Source of the DNA: Streptomyces sp. M41(2017)
GTDB taxonomy: Bacteria > Actinomycetota > Actinomycetes > Streptomycetales > Streptomycetaceae
Direction: 5' to 3'
DNA: 64,000 nucleotides
NCBI RefSeq assembly: GCF_002078175.1
Contig: NZ_MWFK01000002.1
Coordinates: forward strand, 2,046,001-2,110,000
In this document: positions 40,397 through 50,603 of the stretch, piece after piece
Position numbering within the stretch: position 1 is the first letter of the stretch
How the letters are laid out: each line of letters opens with the position of its first letter
Program-made: the position numbers and the translations under genes
The notes under the pieces: generated by a model
The model's input: the letters and a program-made list of their open reading frames with translations, nothing else
What the model was told of the DNA's origin: nothing
Databases searched by the model: none

Positions 40397-41946
40397 GCCT
40401 TCTCCTCCTCGGCTTCCCCGGGCTTCCCGCCCGCCCGCCTGTTCCCGTCGTCCAGCGGCTCCGGGGGCCGGTCGAACTCGTCCGTCACCCTCGGCCGGTC
40501 CTCGCCCTCGCCGCCCGTCCAGCGCACCATCAGGTCCCCGAGGGCCTCTTCCTGGTCCAGGGCGACGGCCTTCTCCCGGTAGAGCTCCAGCAGGGCCAGG
40601 AAGCGGGCGACGACGGTGAGGGTGTCGTCGGTGTCCTCGACCAGCGCCCGGAAACTGGCCTCGCCCAGTTCCCTCAGCCGCGCCACCACGATCCCCGCCT
40701 GCTCCTGCACGCTGACGAGCGGAGCGTGGATGTGGTCGACGTAGACCTGCGGCCTGGGTCTGGGCTGCATGGCCTTCACGGCGAGCCGTGCGAAGCCCTC
40801 CGGCCCGATGCTGATGACCACCTCGGGCAGCAGCGCCGCGTGGTGCGCCTCCAGACCGACGGTACGGGGGTAGCGGCGGCCCTCCTCTTCGAGCCGGGCG
40901 TTGAAGATGTCGGCGATCTGCTTGTACGCGCGGTACTGGAGCAGCCGTGCGAACAGCAGGTCCCGTGCCTCCAGGAGGGCCAGGTCGCCCTCGTCCTCGA
41001 CCTCGGCGGTCGGCAGCAGGCGGGCGGCCTTCAGATCGAGCAGGGTGGCCGCGACGACCAGGAACTCGGTCGTCTGGTCGAGGTCCCAGTCCGTGCCCAT
41101 CGCCCGGATGTGCGCCATGAACTCGTCGGTCACCTTCGACAGAGCGACCTCGGTGACGTCGAGCTTGTGCTTCGAGATGAGCTGGAGCAGCAGGTCGAAG
41201 GGCCCCTCGAAGTTCGAGAGCCGCACCTTGAAGACCCCGTCGTCCACGGGGTCGACGGGCTCGACGGCATCGGCACCGTCGGTGACGGCGATCGGTCCGG
41301 AGACGTCGCCGCCCGCTGTCCCGGCCCCGCCGGGAGCGGTGACGGGCGAGCCGGATCCGGCCGCGCCCGCCCGACCCGGTACCGCCGTAGCGTCACCGGG
41401 CGCGCGCGCAGGCAGGGCGGACGGGGCGCCGGGCGCGGGCGGGACCGCGGTCCGGGCGGCGACCGCGACGGGGCCGTCGTCGGACTCCGCGGCGGGTCCG
41501 GCGGGACGCACGAAGGGCTCGGCCCCGGCTCCGCTCGCACCGGCGGAGCGGTCGGACCCGGCAGACCCCGCGAACCCCGGAAGGGCCTCCGCGGCCTCCG
41601 CGGGCCCCTGGAGCGCCTCGGAGAGTCCGGCCGGACTCGCGGGCCCGGCGGACGCGCCGGAGCCCTCTGGGGCCACCTCAGGCGGTTCGGCGGGGTTCCC
41701 GTGTCGGACGCCGGGCGCCTGGTGTGCTCCCGGGGCCTCGACGTCCTCGACCTCCTCGGCGGAGGGGCGCACCGGGGCCGGCGGCTGCCCGGGAGGCGGC
41801 TCGGCAGGTCCGGCCGACGGGCCGGACGGTTCCGGGGACGGTGGCGGCTGGGCCCCACCGGGCGCCGGTGCCGTGCCCGGCCCTCGCCCCAGCGCACGCC
41901 GACGGCCGCCGGAGGCGGCGGTCGGAGGCGGGTCGTTCGAGGTCAT
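40393..41946 (-). CDS. scpA: Condensin kleisin subunit ScpA with long Pro/Ala-rich N-terminus
   Basis: Kleisin of the SMC complex, 517 residues, about twice the usual length. Residues 1-220 are Pro/Ala/Gly-rich with no fold expected. The kleisin core begins with VFKVRLSNFEGPFDLLLQLISKHKLDVTEVALSKVTDEFM and continues through LVVAATLLDLKAARLLP and the C-terminal winged helix (FLALLELYREKAVALDQEEALGDL). The ATG at 41946 lies 18 nt after the upstream gene. Because the extension has high coding bias it is probably real, but an internal start giving a shorter protein cannot be excluded. It is co-transcribed with scpB and rluB. Confidence 0.93.
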   Translation of the reverse strand: MTSNDPPPTAASGGRRRALGRGPGTAPAPGGAQPPPSPEPSGPSAGPAEPPPGQPPAPVRPSAEEVEDVEAPGAHQAPGVRHGNPAEPPEVAPEGSGASAGPASPAGLSEALQGPAEAAEALPGFAGSAGSDRSAGASGAGAEPFVRPAGPAAESDDGPVAVAARTAVPPAPGAPSALPARAPGDATAVPGRAGAAGSGSPVTAPGGAGTAGGDVSGPIAVTDGADAVEPVDPVDDGVFKVRLSNFEGPFDLLLQLISKHKLDVTEVALSKVTDEFMAHIRAMGTDWDLDQTTEFLVVAATLLDLKAARLLPTAEVEDEGDLALLEARDLLFARLLQYRAYKQIADIFNARLEEEGRRYPRTVGLEAHHAALLPEVVISIGPEGFARLAVKAMQPRPRPQVYVDHIHAPLVSVQEQAGIVVARLRELGEASFRALVEDTDDTLTVVARFLALLELYREKAVALDQEEALGDLMVRWTGGEGEDRPRVTDEFDRPPEPLDDGNRRAGGKPGEAEEEKA

Positions 41947-41964
41947 AGCCGTCGCAGGCTACCG

Positions 41965-42537
41965 CTACCGCCCGCGCAGCCGTCGTACGAGGATGCTCGC
42001 GTCCCCGCGCGATTCCAGATCGGCGAGGACGACGGCGACCGCCTCGCGGACGATCCGCCCGCGGTCGACGGCGAGCCCGTGCTCACCGCGGAGCACCAGG
42101 CGGGCGTGTTCGAGGTCCATCAGTTCCTCGGCGGACACGTACACCGTGATCTTCTCGTCGTGCCGTTCCCGCCCGCTGGGCCGCCGGTTGGCGGCCGCCC
42201 GACCGCGTTTGCGGGACGACTGTCCCGCTCCGGCGGGGGCGGCAGAACCTTCCTGCGCCTGCGGGCGCCGCCCCGAACGGTCCGGGGCACCGCCCCGGCT
42301 GCGGGACTCCCCCGCGTCGGACGACTCGGCACCGGCGGCGACATGTTCGTCGCCCTCGCCGTCACCGCCCTGGACGGGCACCGCGTGCGGTGCGTCCTCC
42401 CCGGCGGCCGCCGCGTCGCTCTCACCGGCCGGAGCCGGCACCCGGGCCTCGCCGTTGGTCCGGCGCGAGGGCGTGGACGACTGGAGCGCCATTCCCCCGG
42501 TGGTACGGAACAGTTCGTCGGCCCCCGGCAGACTCAC
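41965..42537 (-). CDS. Small DNA-binding-like protein in the parA-scpAB operon
   Basis: A 190-residue protein. The first 120 residues are low complexity with Ala, Gly, Arg and Ser. The C-terminal 65 residues (KITVYVSAEELMDLEHARLVLRGEHGL, DRGRIVREAVAVVLADLESRG) look like a ribbon-helix-helix fold: a short strand ITVYVS followed by helices. Such proteins often partner ParA ATPases in place of ParB. The GTG at 42537 overlaps the ParA stop (GTGA); a GTG at 42549 is in frame too. The function is inferred from position. Confidence 0.75.
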   Translation of the reverse strand: MSLPGADELFRTTGGMALQSSTPSRRTNGEARVPAPAGESDAAAAGEDAPHAVPVQGGDGEGDEHVAAGAESSDAGESRSRGGAPDRSGRRPQAQEGSAAPAGAGQSSRKRGRAAANRRPSGRERHDEKITVYVSAEELMDLEHARLVLRGEHGLAVDRGRIVREAVAVVLADLESRGDASILVRRLRGR

Positions 42538-43712
42538 TCGGCGTGACACCGGGCGAGCACCTCCCTGGCGAGCTGGCGATAGGCGGCGGCACCGACGGAG
42601 TTGGAGGCGTACGTGGTGATCGGCTCGCCGGCGACGGTGGTCTCCGGGAAGCGGACGGTCCGGCCGATCACGGTGTGGTAGACGTGATCGTCGAAGGCCT
42701 CGACGACGCGCGCGAGCACCTCACGGCTGTGCACCGTGCGGGAGTCGTACATCGTCGCGAGGATGCCGTCGAGTTCCAGCTCGGGGTTGAGCCGCTCCTG
42801 GACCTTCTCGATGGTCTCCGTGAGCAGCGCGACACCGCGCAGCGCGAAGAACTCGCACTCCAGCGGCACGATCACCTTGTGGGCGGCCGTCAGCGCGTTC
42901 ACGGTGAGCAGACCGAGCGAGGGCTGACAGTCGATCACGATGTAGTCGTAGTCGGCCATCAGCGGCTTCAGGGCCCGCTGGAGCGTGGACTCGCGCGCGA
43001 CCTCGCTCACCAACTGCACCTCGGCGGCGGACAGGTCGATGTTGCTGGGCAGCAGGTCCATGTTCGGGACCGCCGTCTTCAGGAGCACCTCGTCGGCCGC
43101 CATGCCCCGCTCCATGAGCAGGTTGTAGACGGTGAGGTCGAGCTCCATCGGGTTGACGCCGAGTCCCACGGACAGCGCGCCCTGCGGGTCGAAGTCGACG
43201 AGGAGCACGCGGCGGCCGTACTCGGCGAGCGCCGCGCCCAGGTTGATGGTCGACGTGGTCTTGCCCACGCCGCCCTTCTGGTTGCACATCGCGATGATCG
43301 TCGCGGGGCCGTGGCTGGTCAGCGGACCCGGGATCGGGAAGTAGGGCAGGGGCCGCCCCGTCGGGCCGATGCGCTCGCGGCGCTGGCGGGCCGCGTCGGG
43401 CGCGAGCGTGGCCGCGTACTCCGGATCGGGCTCGTACTCGGCATCGGGGTCGTAGAAGTGCCCCTCGGGCAGTTCGTCGTAGTCGGCGAAGTGGGTGTGG
43501 TTCTCGCCACTTCCGTTGCCGGCCATGGCGTTCACGTGATGGCCATCCATGCTCTGGTGTGCTGGCTGGGTCAGCCCTGTTCTACGGGGACTCTGGTGGG
43601 CCGCGAAGGTGCGGACAGCGACGGAGCCGACAGCCTCGAGCCCCGTGGGGCTCTGGCCCCGCGCCGGCATTCCTGGTTGACCACCCCCGGGAGTAAATGT
43701 CGACTCATTCAC
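42534..43712 (-). CDS. ParA-family ATPase (second chromosomal ParA-like protein)
   Basis: A 392-residue MinD/ParA ATPase. About 130 residues of low-complexity N-terminus precede the deviant Walker A CNQKGGVGKTTSTINLGAAL. Then come LLVDFDPQGALSVGLGV and YDYIVIDCQPSLGLLTVNAL, and the C-terminal ETTVAGEPITTYASNSVGAAAYRQLAREV. It is not the oriC-linked parAB. Its partner may be the small downstream protein, and together with ScpA and ScpB it suggests a role in nucleoid organisation or septum/spore segregation. The GTG at 43712 has AAGGAGGT upstream with a long 10-nt spacing. Confidence 0.93.
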   Translation of the reverse strand: MNESTFTPGGGQPGMPARGQSPTGLEAVGSVAVRTFAAHQSPRRTGLTQPAHQSMDGHHVNAMAGNGSGENHTHFADYDELPEGHFYDPDAEYEPDPEYAATLAPDAARQRRERIGPTGRPLPYFPIPGPLTSHGPATIIAMCNQKGGVGKTTSTINLGAALAEYGRRVLLVDFDPQGALSVGLGVNPMELDLTVYNLLMERGMAADEVLLKTAVPNMDLLPSNIDLSAAEVQLVSEVARESTLQRALKPLMADYDYIVIDCQPSLGLLTVNALTAAHKVIVPLECEFFALRGVALLTETIEKVQERLNPELELDGILATMYDSRTVHSREVLARVVEAFDDHVYHTVIGRTVRFPETTVAGEPITTYASNSVGAAAYRQLAREVLARCHAE

Positions 43713-44095
43713 AAGTCGTCTTACCTCCTTGGTGACCAGGAAACTTCTAGATAGGTCAGCGTGGCACCATGCCGACGGTTGGCGACTCTATGGCGTGTCA
43801 CCGCTCCGCAGCAACACAATCCGCCGGACCCGACCCGATGTGTCGGCAACCGAACACCCCTCTGTCAAGGGCGTAAGGCCGTCGCACAGCAGGTTTCACC
43901 GGTGTGCGAATCGGTTAAAGAGTTACGTTCGTGGCGAGTTGAACGAGTGTCGCAAAGTGACCCGACACACACCCGGCCGGACCTTGTCGGGCAAGGTCCG
44001 GCCGGGTGCGCGGTGTTGACGACCTGTGTTGACGTATCGCCTTTTGTCAGCCCGGAGTCGACCGCGAATGTCGACTCTCGACGCCTGCGCGGGCC
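43713..44095. other. Gene-free region between parA-like gene and ald
   Basis: About 380 nt. It holds the terminator of ald (43970-44008) and the leader/promoter of the parA operon. No credible gene. Confidence 0.6.
43970..44008 (-). terminator. Terminator hairpin after ald, 17-bp perfect stem
   Basis: Perfect arms 43970-43986 and 43992-44008, TCGGG loop, about 90 nt downstream of the ald stop. Confidence 0.8.
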
Positions 44096-45220
44096 CTAGC
44101 TGAGCAGGCTCTCCAGGGAGACGTGCTCCAGGCCGTGGGCCTCGGCGACCTCGCGGTAAACGACCTTGCCGTCATGGGTGTTGAGGCCCTTGGCCAGGGC
44201 GTTGTCGCGGCGCAGCGCCTCGACCCAGCCGCGGTTGGCGAGCTCGACGATGTACGGGAGCGTCGCGTTCGTCAGCGCGTACGTCGAGGTGTTGGGCACC
44301 GCGCCGGGCATGTTGGCCACGCAGTAGAAGACCGAGTTGTGGACCGGGAAGGTCGGCTCGGCGTGCGTGGTGGGACGCGAGTCCTCGAAGCAGCCGCCCT
44401 GGTCGATCGCGATGTCGACAAGGACACTTCCCGGCTTCATCCGCGACACGAGCTCGTTGGTGACCAGCTTCGGGGCCTTGGCACCCGGGATGAGCACGGC
44501 ACCGATCACGAGGTCGGCCTCGAGGCAGGCCTTCTCCAGCTCGAAGGTGTTGGAGACGACGGTCTGGATCTTCGTGCCGAAGATCTTGTCCGCCTCCTTG
44601 AGCTTGTTGATGTCGCGGTCGAGCAGGGTCACGTGGAAGCCCATGCCGATGGCGATCTGCGCGGCGTTCCAGCCGGAGACGCCGCCGCCGATGACGACGG
44701 CCTTGGCGGCGAGCACGCCCGGGACACCGCCCGGCAGGACGCCGCGGCCGCCGTTGGCGCGCATCAGCTGGTAGGCGCCGACCTGCGGGGCCAGCCGGCC
44801 CGCGACCTCGGACATCGGGGCGAGCAGCGGCAGCGCGCGGCTCGGGAGCTCGACGGTCTCGTACGCGATCGCCGTGGTGCCCGACTCCAGCAGGGCGTCC
44901 GTGCACTCCTTGGAGGCGGCGAGGTGCAGGTACGTGAAGAGCGTCTGGTCCTTGCGCAGGCGGTGGTACTCCTCCGCGATCGGCTCCTTGACCTTGAGCA
45001 GCAGGTCGGCGGCGGCCCAGACCTCGTCGGCGGTGCCGAGGATCTGCGCACCGGCGGAGACGTACTCCTCGTCCGTGATCGAGGAGCCGACACCGGCGTT
45101 CTGCTCGACGACGACCTGGTGGCCGTGGCGCACCAGCTCGTGCACGCCGGCGGGGGTGATGGCCACCCGGAACTCGTTGTTCTTGACCTCGCGGGGGATG
45201 CCGACCTTCACGTCGATCAC
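44096..45220 (-). CDS. ald: Alanine dehydrogenase
   Basis: NAD-dependent enzyme converting L-alanine to pyruvate and ammonia, 374 residues. N-terminal KVGIPREVKNNEFRVAITPAGV, catalytic KVKEP with the substrate Lys, TYLHLAAS, NAD-binding VVIGGGVSGWNAAQIAIGMGF, and the signature DIAIDQGGCFEDSRPTTHAEPTF and NMPGAVPNTSTYALTNATLPYI. The GTG at 45220 has AAGGA upstream; a GTG at 45211 and a TTG at 45268 are also in frame. Direct repeats upstream may bind an Lrp/AldR-type regulator. Confidence 0.96.
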   Translation of the reverse strand: MIDVKVGIPREVKNNEFRVAITPAGVHELVRHGHQVVVEQNAGVGSSITDEEYVSAGAQILGTADEVWAAADLLLKVKEPIAEEYHRLRKDQTLFTYLHLAASKECTDALLESGTTAIAYETVELPSRALPLLAPMSEVAGRLAPQVGAYQLMRANGGRGVLPGGVPGVLAAKAVVIGGGVSGWNAAQIAIGMGFHVTLLDRDINKLKEADKIFGTKIQTVVSNTFELEKACLEADLVIGAVLIPGAKAPKLVTNELVSRMKPGSVLVDIAIDQGGCFEDSRPTTHAEPTFPVHNSVFYCVANMPGAVPNTSTYALTNATLPYIVELANRGWVEALRRDNALAKGLNTHDGKVVYREVAEAHGLEHVSLESLLS

Positions 45221-45257
45221 GGTCCTTGGCTCAGAGGGTTCGGGGCTATGCACGCCG

Positions 45258-45281
45258 AGGCGATGCAAGCCAGGCGATGCA
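45258..45281. promoter_or_regulatory. Direct repeat AGGCGATGCA upstream of ald
   Basis: Two exact 10-nt copies (45258-45267 and 45272-45281), 14 nt start to start, in the ald leader/promoter. A regulator site by position. Confidence 0.4.
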
Positions 45282-45381
45282 TGTCATACCCGGCATACGG
45301 GAGCACACCGGGAGACACCACGGAAGAACGCGGCGGAGCCAGTCTAATGAAGGGATTCTTTCTGTCTAGCCTTTCAATGCA

Positions 45382-47460
45382 TCAATCTTCAGCGGATGCA
45401 CTACGGATTTCGCAGGCATTAGCGTCCTGTTCCGGGTCGATTGCGCTCTCCGGGAGCTCTTCTCCCAGCATGCGCTCGGCGGCGGCGCGGTGCAGCCGGG
45501 CGGCCGCCGGGTCGCCGAGCCGGTCCAGGGTGTCGGCCAGCCGGAGCTGCAGCGCGGCCTGCAGCCGTACGTCGTCCGCGCGACGCGCCCACTCGACGGC
45601 CTCCTGGCAGGTGCGCAACGACTCCTCGGGCCGCCCCGCGTACTCCTGGACACGCGCGGTCTCGCTCAACGCGCGTGCCTGCGCGGCGACATCGCCGTTC
45701 TTGCGATGCCCGGCGACGGCGGAGCGCCAGTTGACCAGCGCCTCGCCGTAGCGGCCCGCGTAGGTGTGCGCGGTGGCGAGGCGTCCGTACAGCCGGGCGG
45801 CGTCCACCCGCTCACCGCGGGCGAGGCGCTCGGCGAGGGCCCGGCCGTACCAGTCGGCGGCCCGGTCGTAGTCGCCCAGCTCCTGGTGGGCACCGCCTAC
45901 GGATTCCATCGCGCGGCCGGTCGCGTACGGGTCGTTCGCCTCGCGTCCGGCGTCCAGCGCGGCCCGGTAGCGGGCGAGGGCATCGGTGCTCCGGCCGGTC
46001 TGCGCGTCGAGGTCGGCGAGGTTCAACAGGGCCGCGGCCTTCTCGCGGGGCAGCTTCCGGCGCTCGGCGACGTCCAGGACGAGCCGGTGGATGCCGTACA
46101 GCTCGGGAGCGGCGGCCTGGGTACCGAAGTGCGCGACCATGGCCCGCACCAGGGCGGCCATCAGACGCCGGGCGAGGGTGTCCAGCTCCCCGTCCGCCAC
46201 CGCGAGCCGGGCGGAGGCGAGCAGCGCGGGCTTGCGGACGGTCAGCCACTCCTCGGCCGCCCGGGGGCTCGGGAAGCGCAGGGCGCGCGGCATCCCGGCG
46301 AGTTTCTCCTGGGCGGGCGAGCTGTCGGTCTCGGTGATGGCGCGGCAGGACACCAGCAGCCGTACGGTCCGCTCCAGCATCCGGGCACGGGCGAGCTGCA
46401 CCTCGGCGGGACGGTCGTGGGCCTCGACGAGTCCCTGGAGGAGCGGCTGGAGGCAGCCGGGGACCTCGTACTGGGGCAGCGGGCCGGGGACGTGGAGGAG
46501 GCCGAGCGCGGCGAAGTCGTCGAGCGTGGTGCGCGCGGCCTGGACCGAGCAGCCCGCGAGCGCGGAGGCCGTGTGCGGGTCCACCAGGCCCGCGGGCGCG
46601 AGGGAGAGCAGGCGCAGTATCCGCGCGGCCGTGCTCGGCAGCGAGGTGTAGGCGAGCCGGAAGACGCGGGCCAGCGCGGTGCCGTCCTCGCCCTCGGAAC
46701 GCAGGTGCTTGGAGAGGTCGGCGACGGCGGACGCCGGGCGTGCGGCGAGCCAGCCGCCGGCGAGCACCAGGGCGGCCGGCTGACCGGCGCAGAGCTCGAC
46801 CAGTCCCTCGGCGGCGAGCGGGTCCACGGTGATGCGCACCGAGCCGGTGAAGTGGCCGAGGAGTTCGAGGGCGGACTTGGTGTCCAGACCGCCGAGGGTG
46901 CAGGGGCGGACGTCCGCGATCCCGGTCAGCGGTCCCTCGGACACGGCGACGACCAGGCAGTCCGGGGAGTCGGGCAGCACCGCGTCGACCTGTTCGGCGT
47001 CGGCCGCGTCGTCGAGCACGAGGACCGCCCGGCGGACGGCGAGGGCCTCGCGCAGCCGTTCGCCGAGATCGTCCGCGCCGGCTCCGGGAGGCGTCGGCAG
47101 TCCGAGCGCGGTCAGCAGCTCACGGGCGGTGGACTCGGTGGGCACGGGGGTGCCGTCGGGTTCGGTGAGCCGGGCTCGCAGTATGCCGTCGGGGTAACTC
47201 TCGGCGACCTGCCCGGCGAGTTCGGCGGCGAGCGCGGTGCGGCCCGATCCGGGTTTGCCGGCGATCAGGAGAACCCGCGCGCGGGGTGCCTTGCGGCCGG
47301 ACAACGTGTCCAGCCCCGCGCGTTCGATGTCGGCCCGGAGTTCCTTCAACTCTCTGGTACGGCCCAGGAACTGACTCTCCGTAGGAGCGGACCCGGCAGC
47401 CGGTCGCCGCCCCTTGGCCGACACCTTCGTGCCGCCGTCGTCCACTGCCTGATCCGCCAC
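45382..47460 (-). CDS. NB-ARC/TPR (STAND-like) protein with altered P-loop
   Basis: A 692-residue protein built like the ATPase and sensor part of AfsR/SARP regulators but without the DNA-binding domain. FLGRTRELKELRADI opens the NTPase; the P-loop reads GKPGSGRTAL (residues 68-77), where Arg replaces the usual Lys. Walker B-like VLVLDDAADAEQVDAVL follows, and a helical region with FRLAYTSLPSTAARILRLLSL. The last 250 residues hold TPR-like repeats (LLNLADLDAQTGRSTDALARYRAAL, GRAMESVGGAHQELGDYDRAADWYGRAL). The GTG at 47460 is preferred by GGGAG spacing; 47469 is also possible. Its role is unknown: a signalling or defence-type switch is possible. Confidence 0.85.
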   Translation of the reverse strand: MADQAVDDGGTKVSAKGRRPAAGSAPTESQFLGRTRELKELRADIERAGLDTLSGRKAPRARVLLIAGKPGSGRTALAAELAGQVAESYPDGILRARLTEPDGTPVPTESTARELLTALGLPTPPGAGADDLGERLREALAVRRAVLVLDDAADAEQVDAVLPDSPDCLVVAVSEGPLTGIADVRPCTLGGLDTKSALELLGHFTGSVRITVDPLAAEGLVELCAGQPAALVLAGGWLAARPASAVADLSKHLRSEGEDGTALARVFRLAYTSLPSTAARILRLLSLAPAGLVDPHTASALAGCSVQAARTTLDDFAALGLLHVPGPLPQYEVPGCLQPLLQGLVEAHDRPAEVQLARARMLERTVRLLVSCRAITETDSSPAQEKLAGMPRALRFPSPRAAEEWLTVRKPALLASARLAVADGELDTLARRLMAALVRAMVAHFGTQAAAPELYGIHRLVLDVAERRKLPREKAAALLNLADLDAQTGRSTDALARYRAALDAGREANDPYATGRAMESVGGAHQELGDYDRAADWYGRALAERLARGERVDAARLYGRLATAHTYAGRYGEALVNWRSAVAGHRKNGDVAAQARALSETARVQEYAGRPEESLRTCQEAVEWARRADDVRLQAALQLRLADTLDRLGDPAAARLHRAAAERMLGEELPESAIDPEQDANACEIRSASAED

Positions 47461-47659
47461 GGGCCACACTCCCGTTCCACTGCGCGCGCAAGCCCGCCGG
47501 GACTCCGGTTCGGGCGTTTCCAGAGCCTAGTTCACGCTCTGCGACGATCCGGGAGGAGCGCGGCGGGGACGTCCCCCGATCGGATCAGGCGATCGTAGGA
47601 CCGGCGCCTCCGGACGGGTGGGTGTTCCGCGTCCGGAGGGGTGGCGGGAGGAACCGGTG

Positions 47660-48286
47660 TCAGGCCTCGAAGGGGCGCGCCGGCCAGGGCGCCTCCGCGG
47701 GACGCAGTGCGTCCAGCCCGTCGCCCTGCCGCGCCGCGACGAGCGAGAGGACGCCCACGACCAGGCAGTTGTTGTGCAGCTCGCCGGCGAGGACACCGCG
47801 GACGAGGTCGTCGAGGGGAACGCGGGCCAGCTCCATGTCGGCCTCCTCGTCCTCGACGTCGAACCGCTCGCCCTCCGCCTCGGAGAGGTCACGGGCGAGG
47901 AAGATGCGCACGGCCTCGTCGCAGCCGCCGGGCGTGGTGTACACGTCGGTCAGCACACGCCAGTTCTCCGCCTTGACGTGCGCCTCCTCGTACAGCTCGC
48001 GCTGGGCGGCGTGCAGCGGGTTCTCACCGGGGATGTCGAGCAGGCCCGCCGGGATCTCCCACAGCTTCTGCCGCACGGGGTGGCGGTACTGGCGCAGCAC
48101 CAGCACCCGGCCCTCGTCGTCGAGGGCGAGCACGGCCACGGAGCCCGGGTGGACCTGGTAGTCGCGGCGGACGACGGACCCGTCGGGCATGACCACGTCG
48201 TCGGTGCGTACCGAGGTCTTGTTGCCCTTGAAGGGGGTCTCGGTCGCCCGGACCTCCCACTCCTCGGGGGTGTCCTTGATCGTCAT
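47660..48286 (-). CDS. ADP-ribose pyrophosphatase (Nudix hydrolase)
   Basis: A 208-residue Nudix enzyme that splits ADP-ribose to AMP and ribose-5-phosphate. YQVHPGSVAVLALDDEGRVLVLRQYRHPV is the typical ADPRase N-part. The Nudix box is GLLDIPGENPLHAAQRELYEEAHV, with a one-residue longer loop as in the mycobacterial enzyme and His where Gly is usual. The ATG at 48286 has GGGAGG upstream. It stands between the NB-ARC gene and pyrG, an order I recall as common in actinobacteria. Confidence 0.92.
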   Translation of the reverse strand: MTIKDTPEEWEVRATETPFKGNKTSVRTDDVVMPDGSVVRRDYQVHPGSVAVLALDDEGRVLVLRQYRHPVRQKLWEIPAGLLDIPGENPLHAAQRELYEEAHVKAENWRVLTDVYTTPGGCDEAVRIFLARDLSEAEGERFDVEDEEADMELARVPLDDLVRGVLAGELHNNCLVVGVLSLVAARQGDGLDALRPAEAPWPARPFEA

Positions 48287-48397
48287 GGTCTGTCCTCCCA
48301 CACGTGCCCAAAGAAGCCGGTCCGTCGACGGAGCCGGGGCGCGCGACCTGCGGTTTCACCCGCGGGTCGGCACCCCGGCCACCGTACAACCCTTGTG

Positions 48398-50065
<1,668 letters not shown>

Positions 50066-50603
50066 GGCCAAGAGGGGGCTCCCGTGGTCGCGGTCTGGGG
50101 TGCGTACCGGCGTGGGGTCCGGAGATTTCCGGAGGCGCCGTCGCTGCGGTTCGGGGGTTTCTTGCCCACCGGTCCACGGGCTACCAGGGTATCAGCGACC
50201 GAACGAGGCTGCTTCCGGCCACGCTCCGCGCACACCTCGGCACACACCCCGCACACCGCTCACTCGATCGGCCCAGCCGGGTTGCCGGGAGCGGCACGCG
50301 GATCTTCCACGTGCGTCGTATCCTGCTCGGACACTCGCTGCCGAGTCCCGCCGGTACACGGCATCATCCCGTCCGTATCCGGAACAAAAAGGGCTTGTCA
50401 GTTCGTTTCGAGACGACAATCGGATCGCCCCTCACACTGAAACGGACGCTCCGCAGCGACGTACGAACTACGTCCCCCCACCCCCGATCCTCAGCAGTAC
50501 CGAAGTTCCGCATTGCCTACTTTTCCGCACTACCTACGTTCCCTTGACCGCAAGAGCGACCGCCCCGCGCAGGGGCGCCGTGGCCGTTCGACTGGAGATG
50601 CAC
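50066..50603. other. Divergent intergenic region between pyrG and the GH15 gene
   Basis: About 540 nt with no credible gene. The right half (50380-50540) is AT-richer and contains a 15-nt direct repeat listed separately. Confidence 0.55.
50506..50537 (+). promoter_or_regulatory. Near-identical 15-nt direct repeats upstream of GH15 gene
   Basis: TTCCGCATTGCCTAC (50506-50520) and TTCCGCACTACCTAC (50523-50537), 13 of 15 matches, 17-nt period, ending 66 nt before the start codon. Confidence 0.4.
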
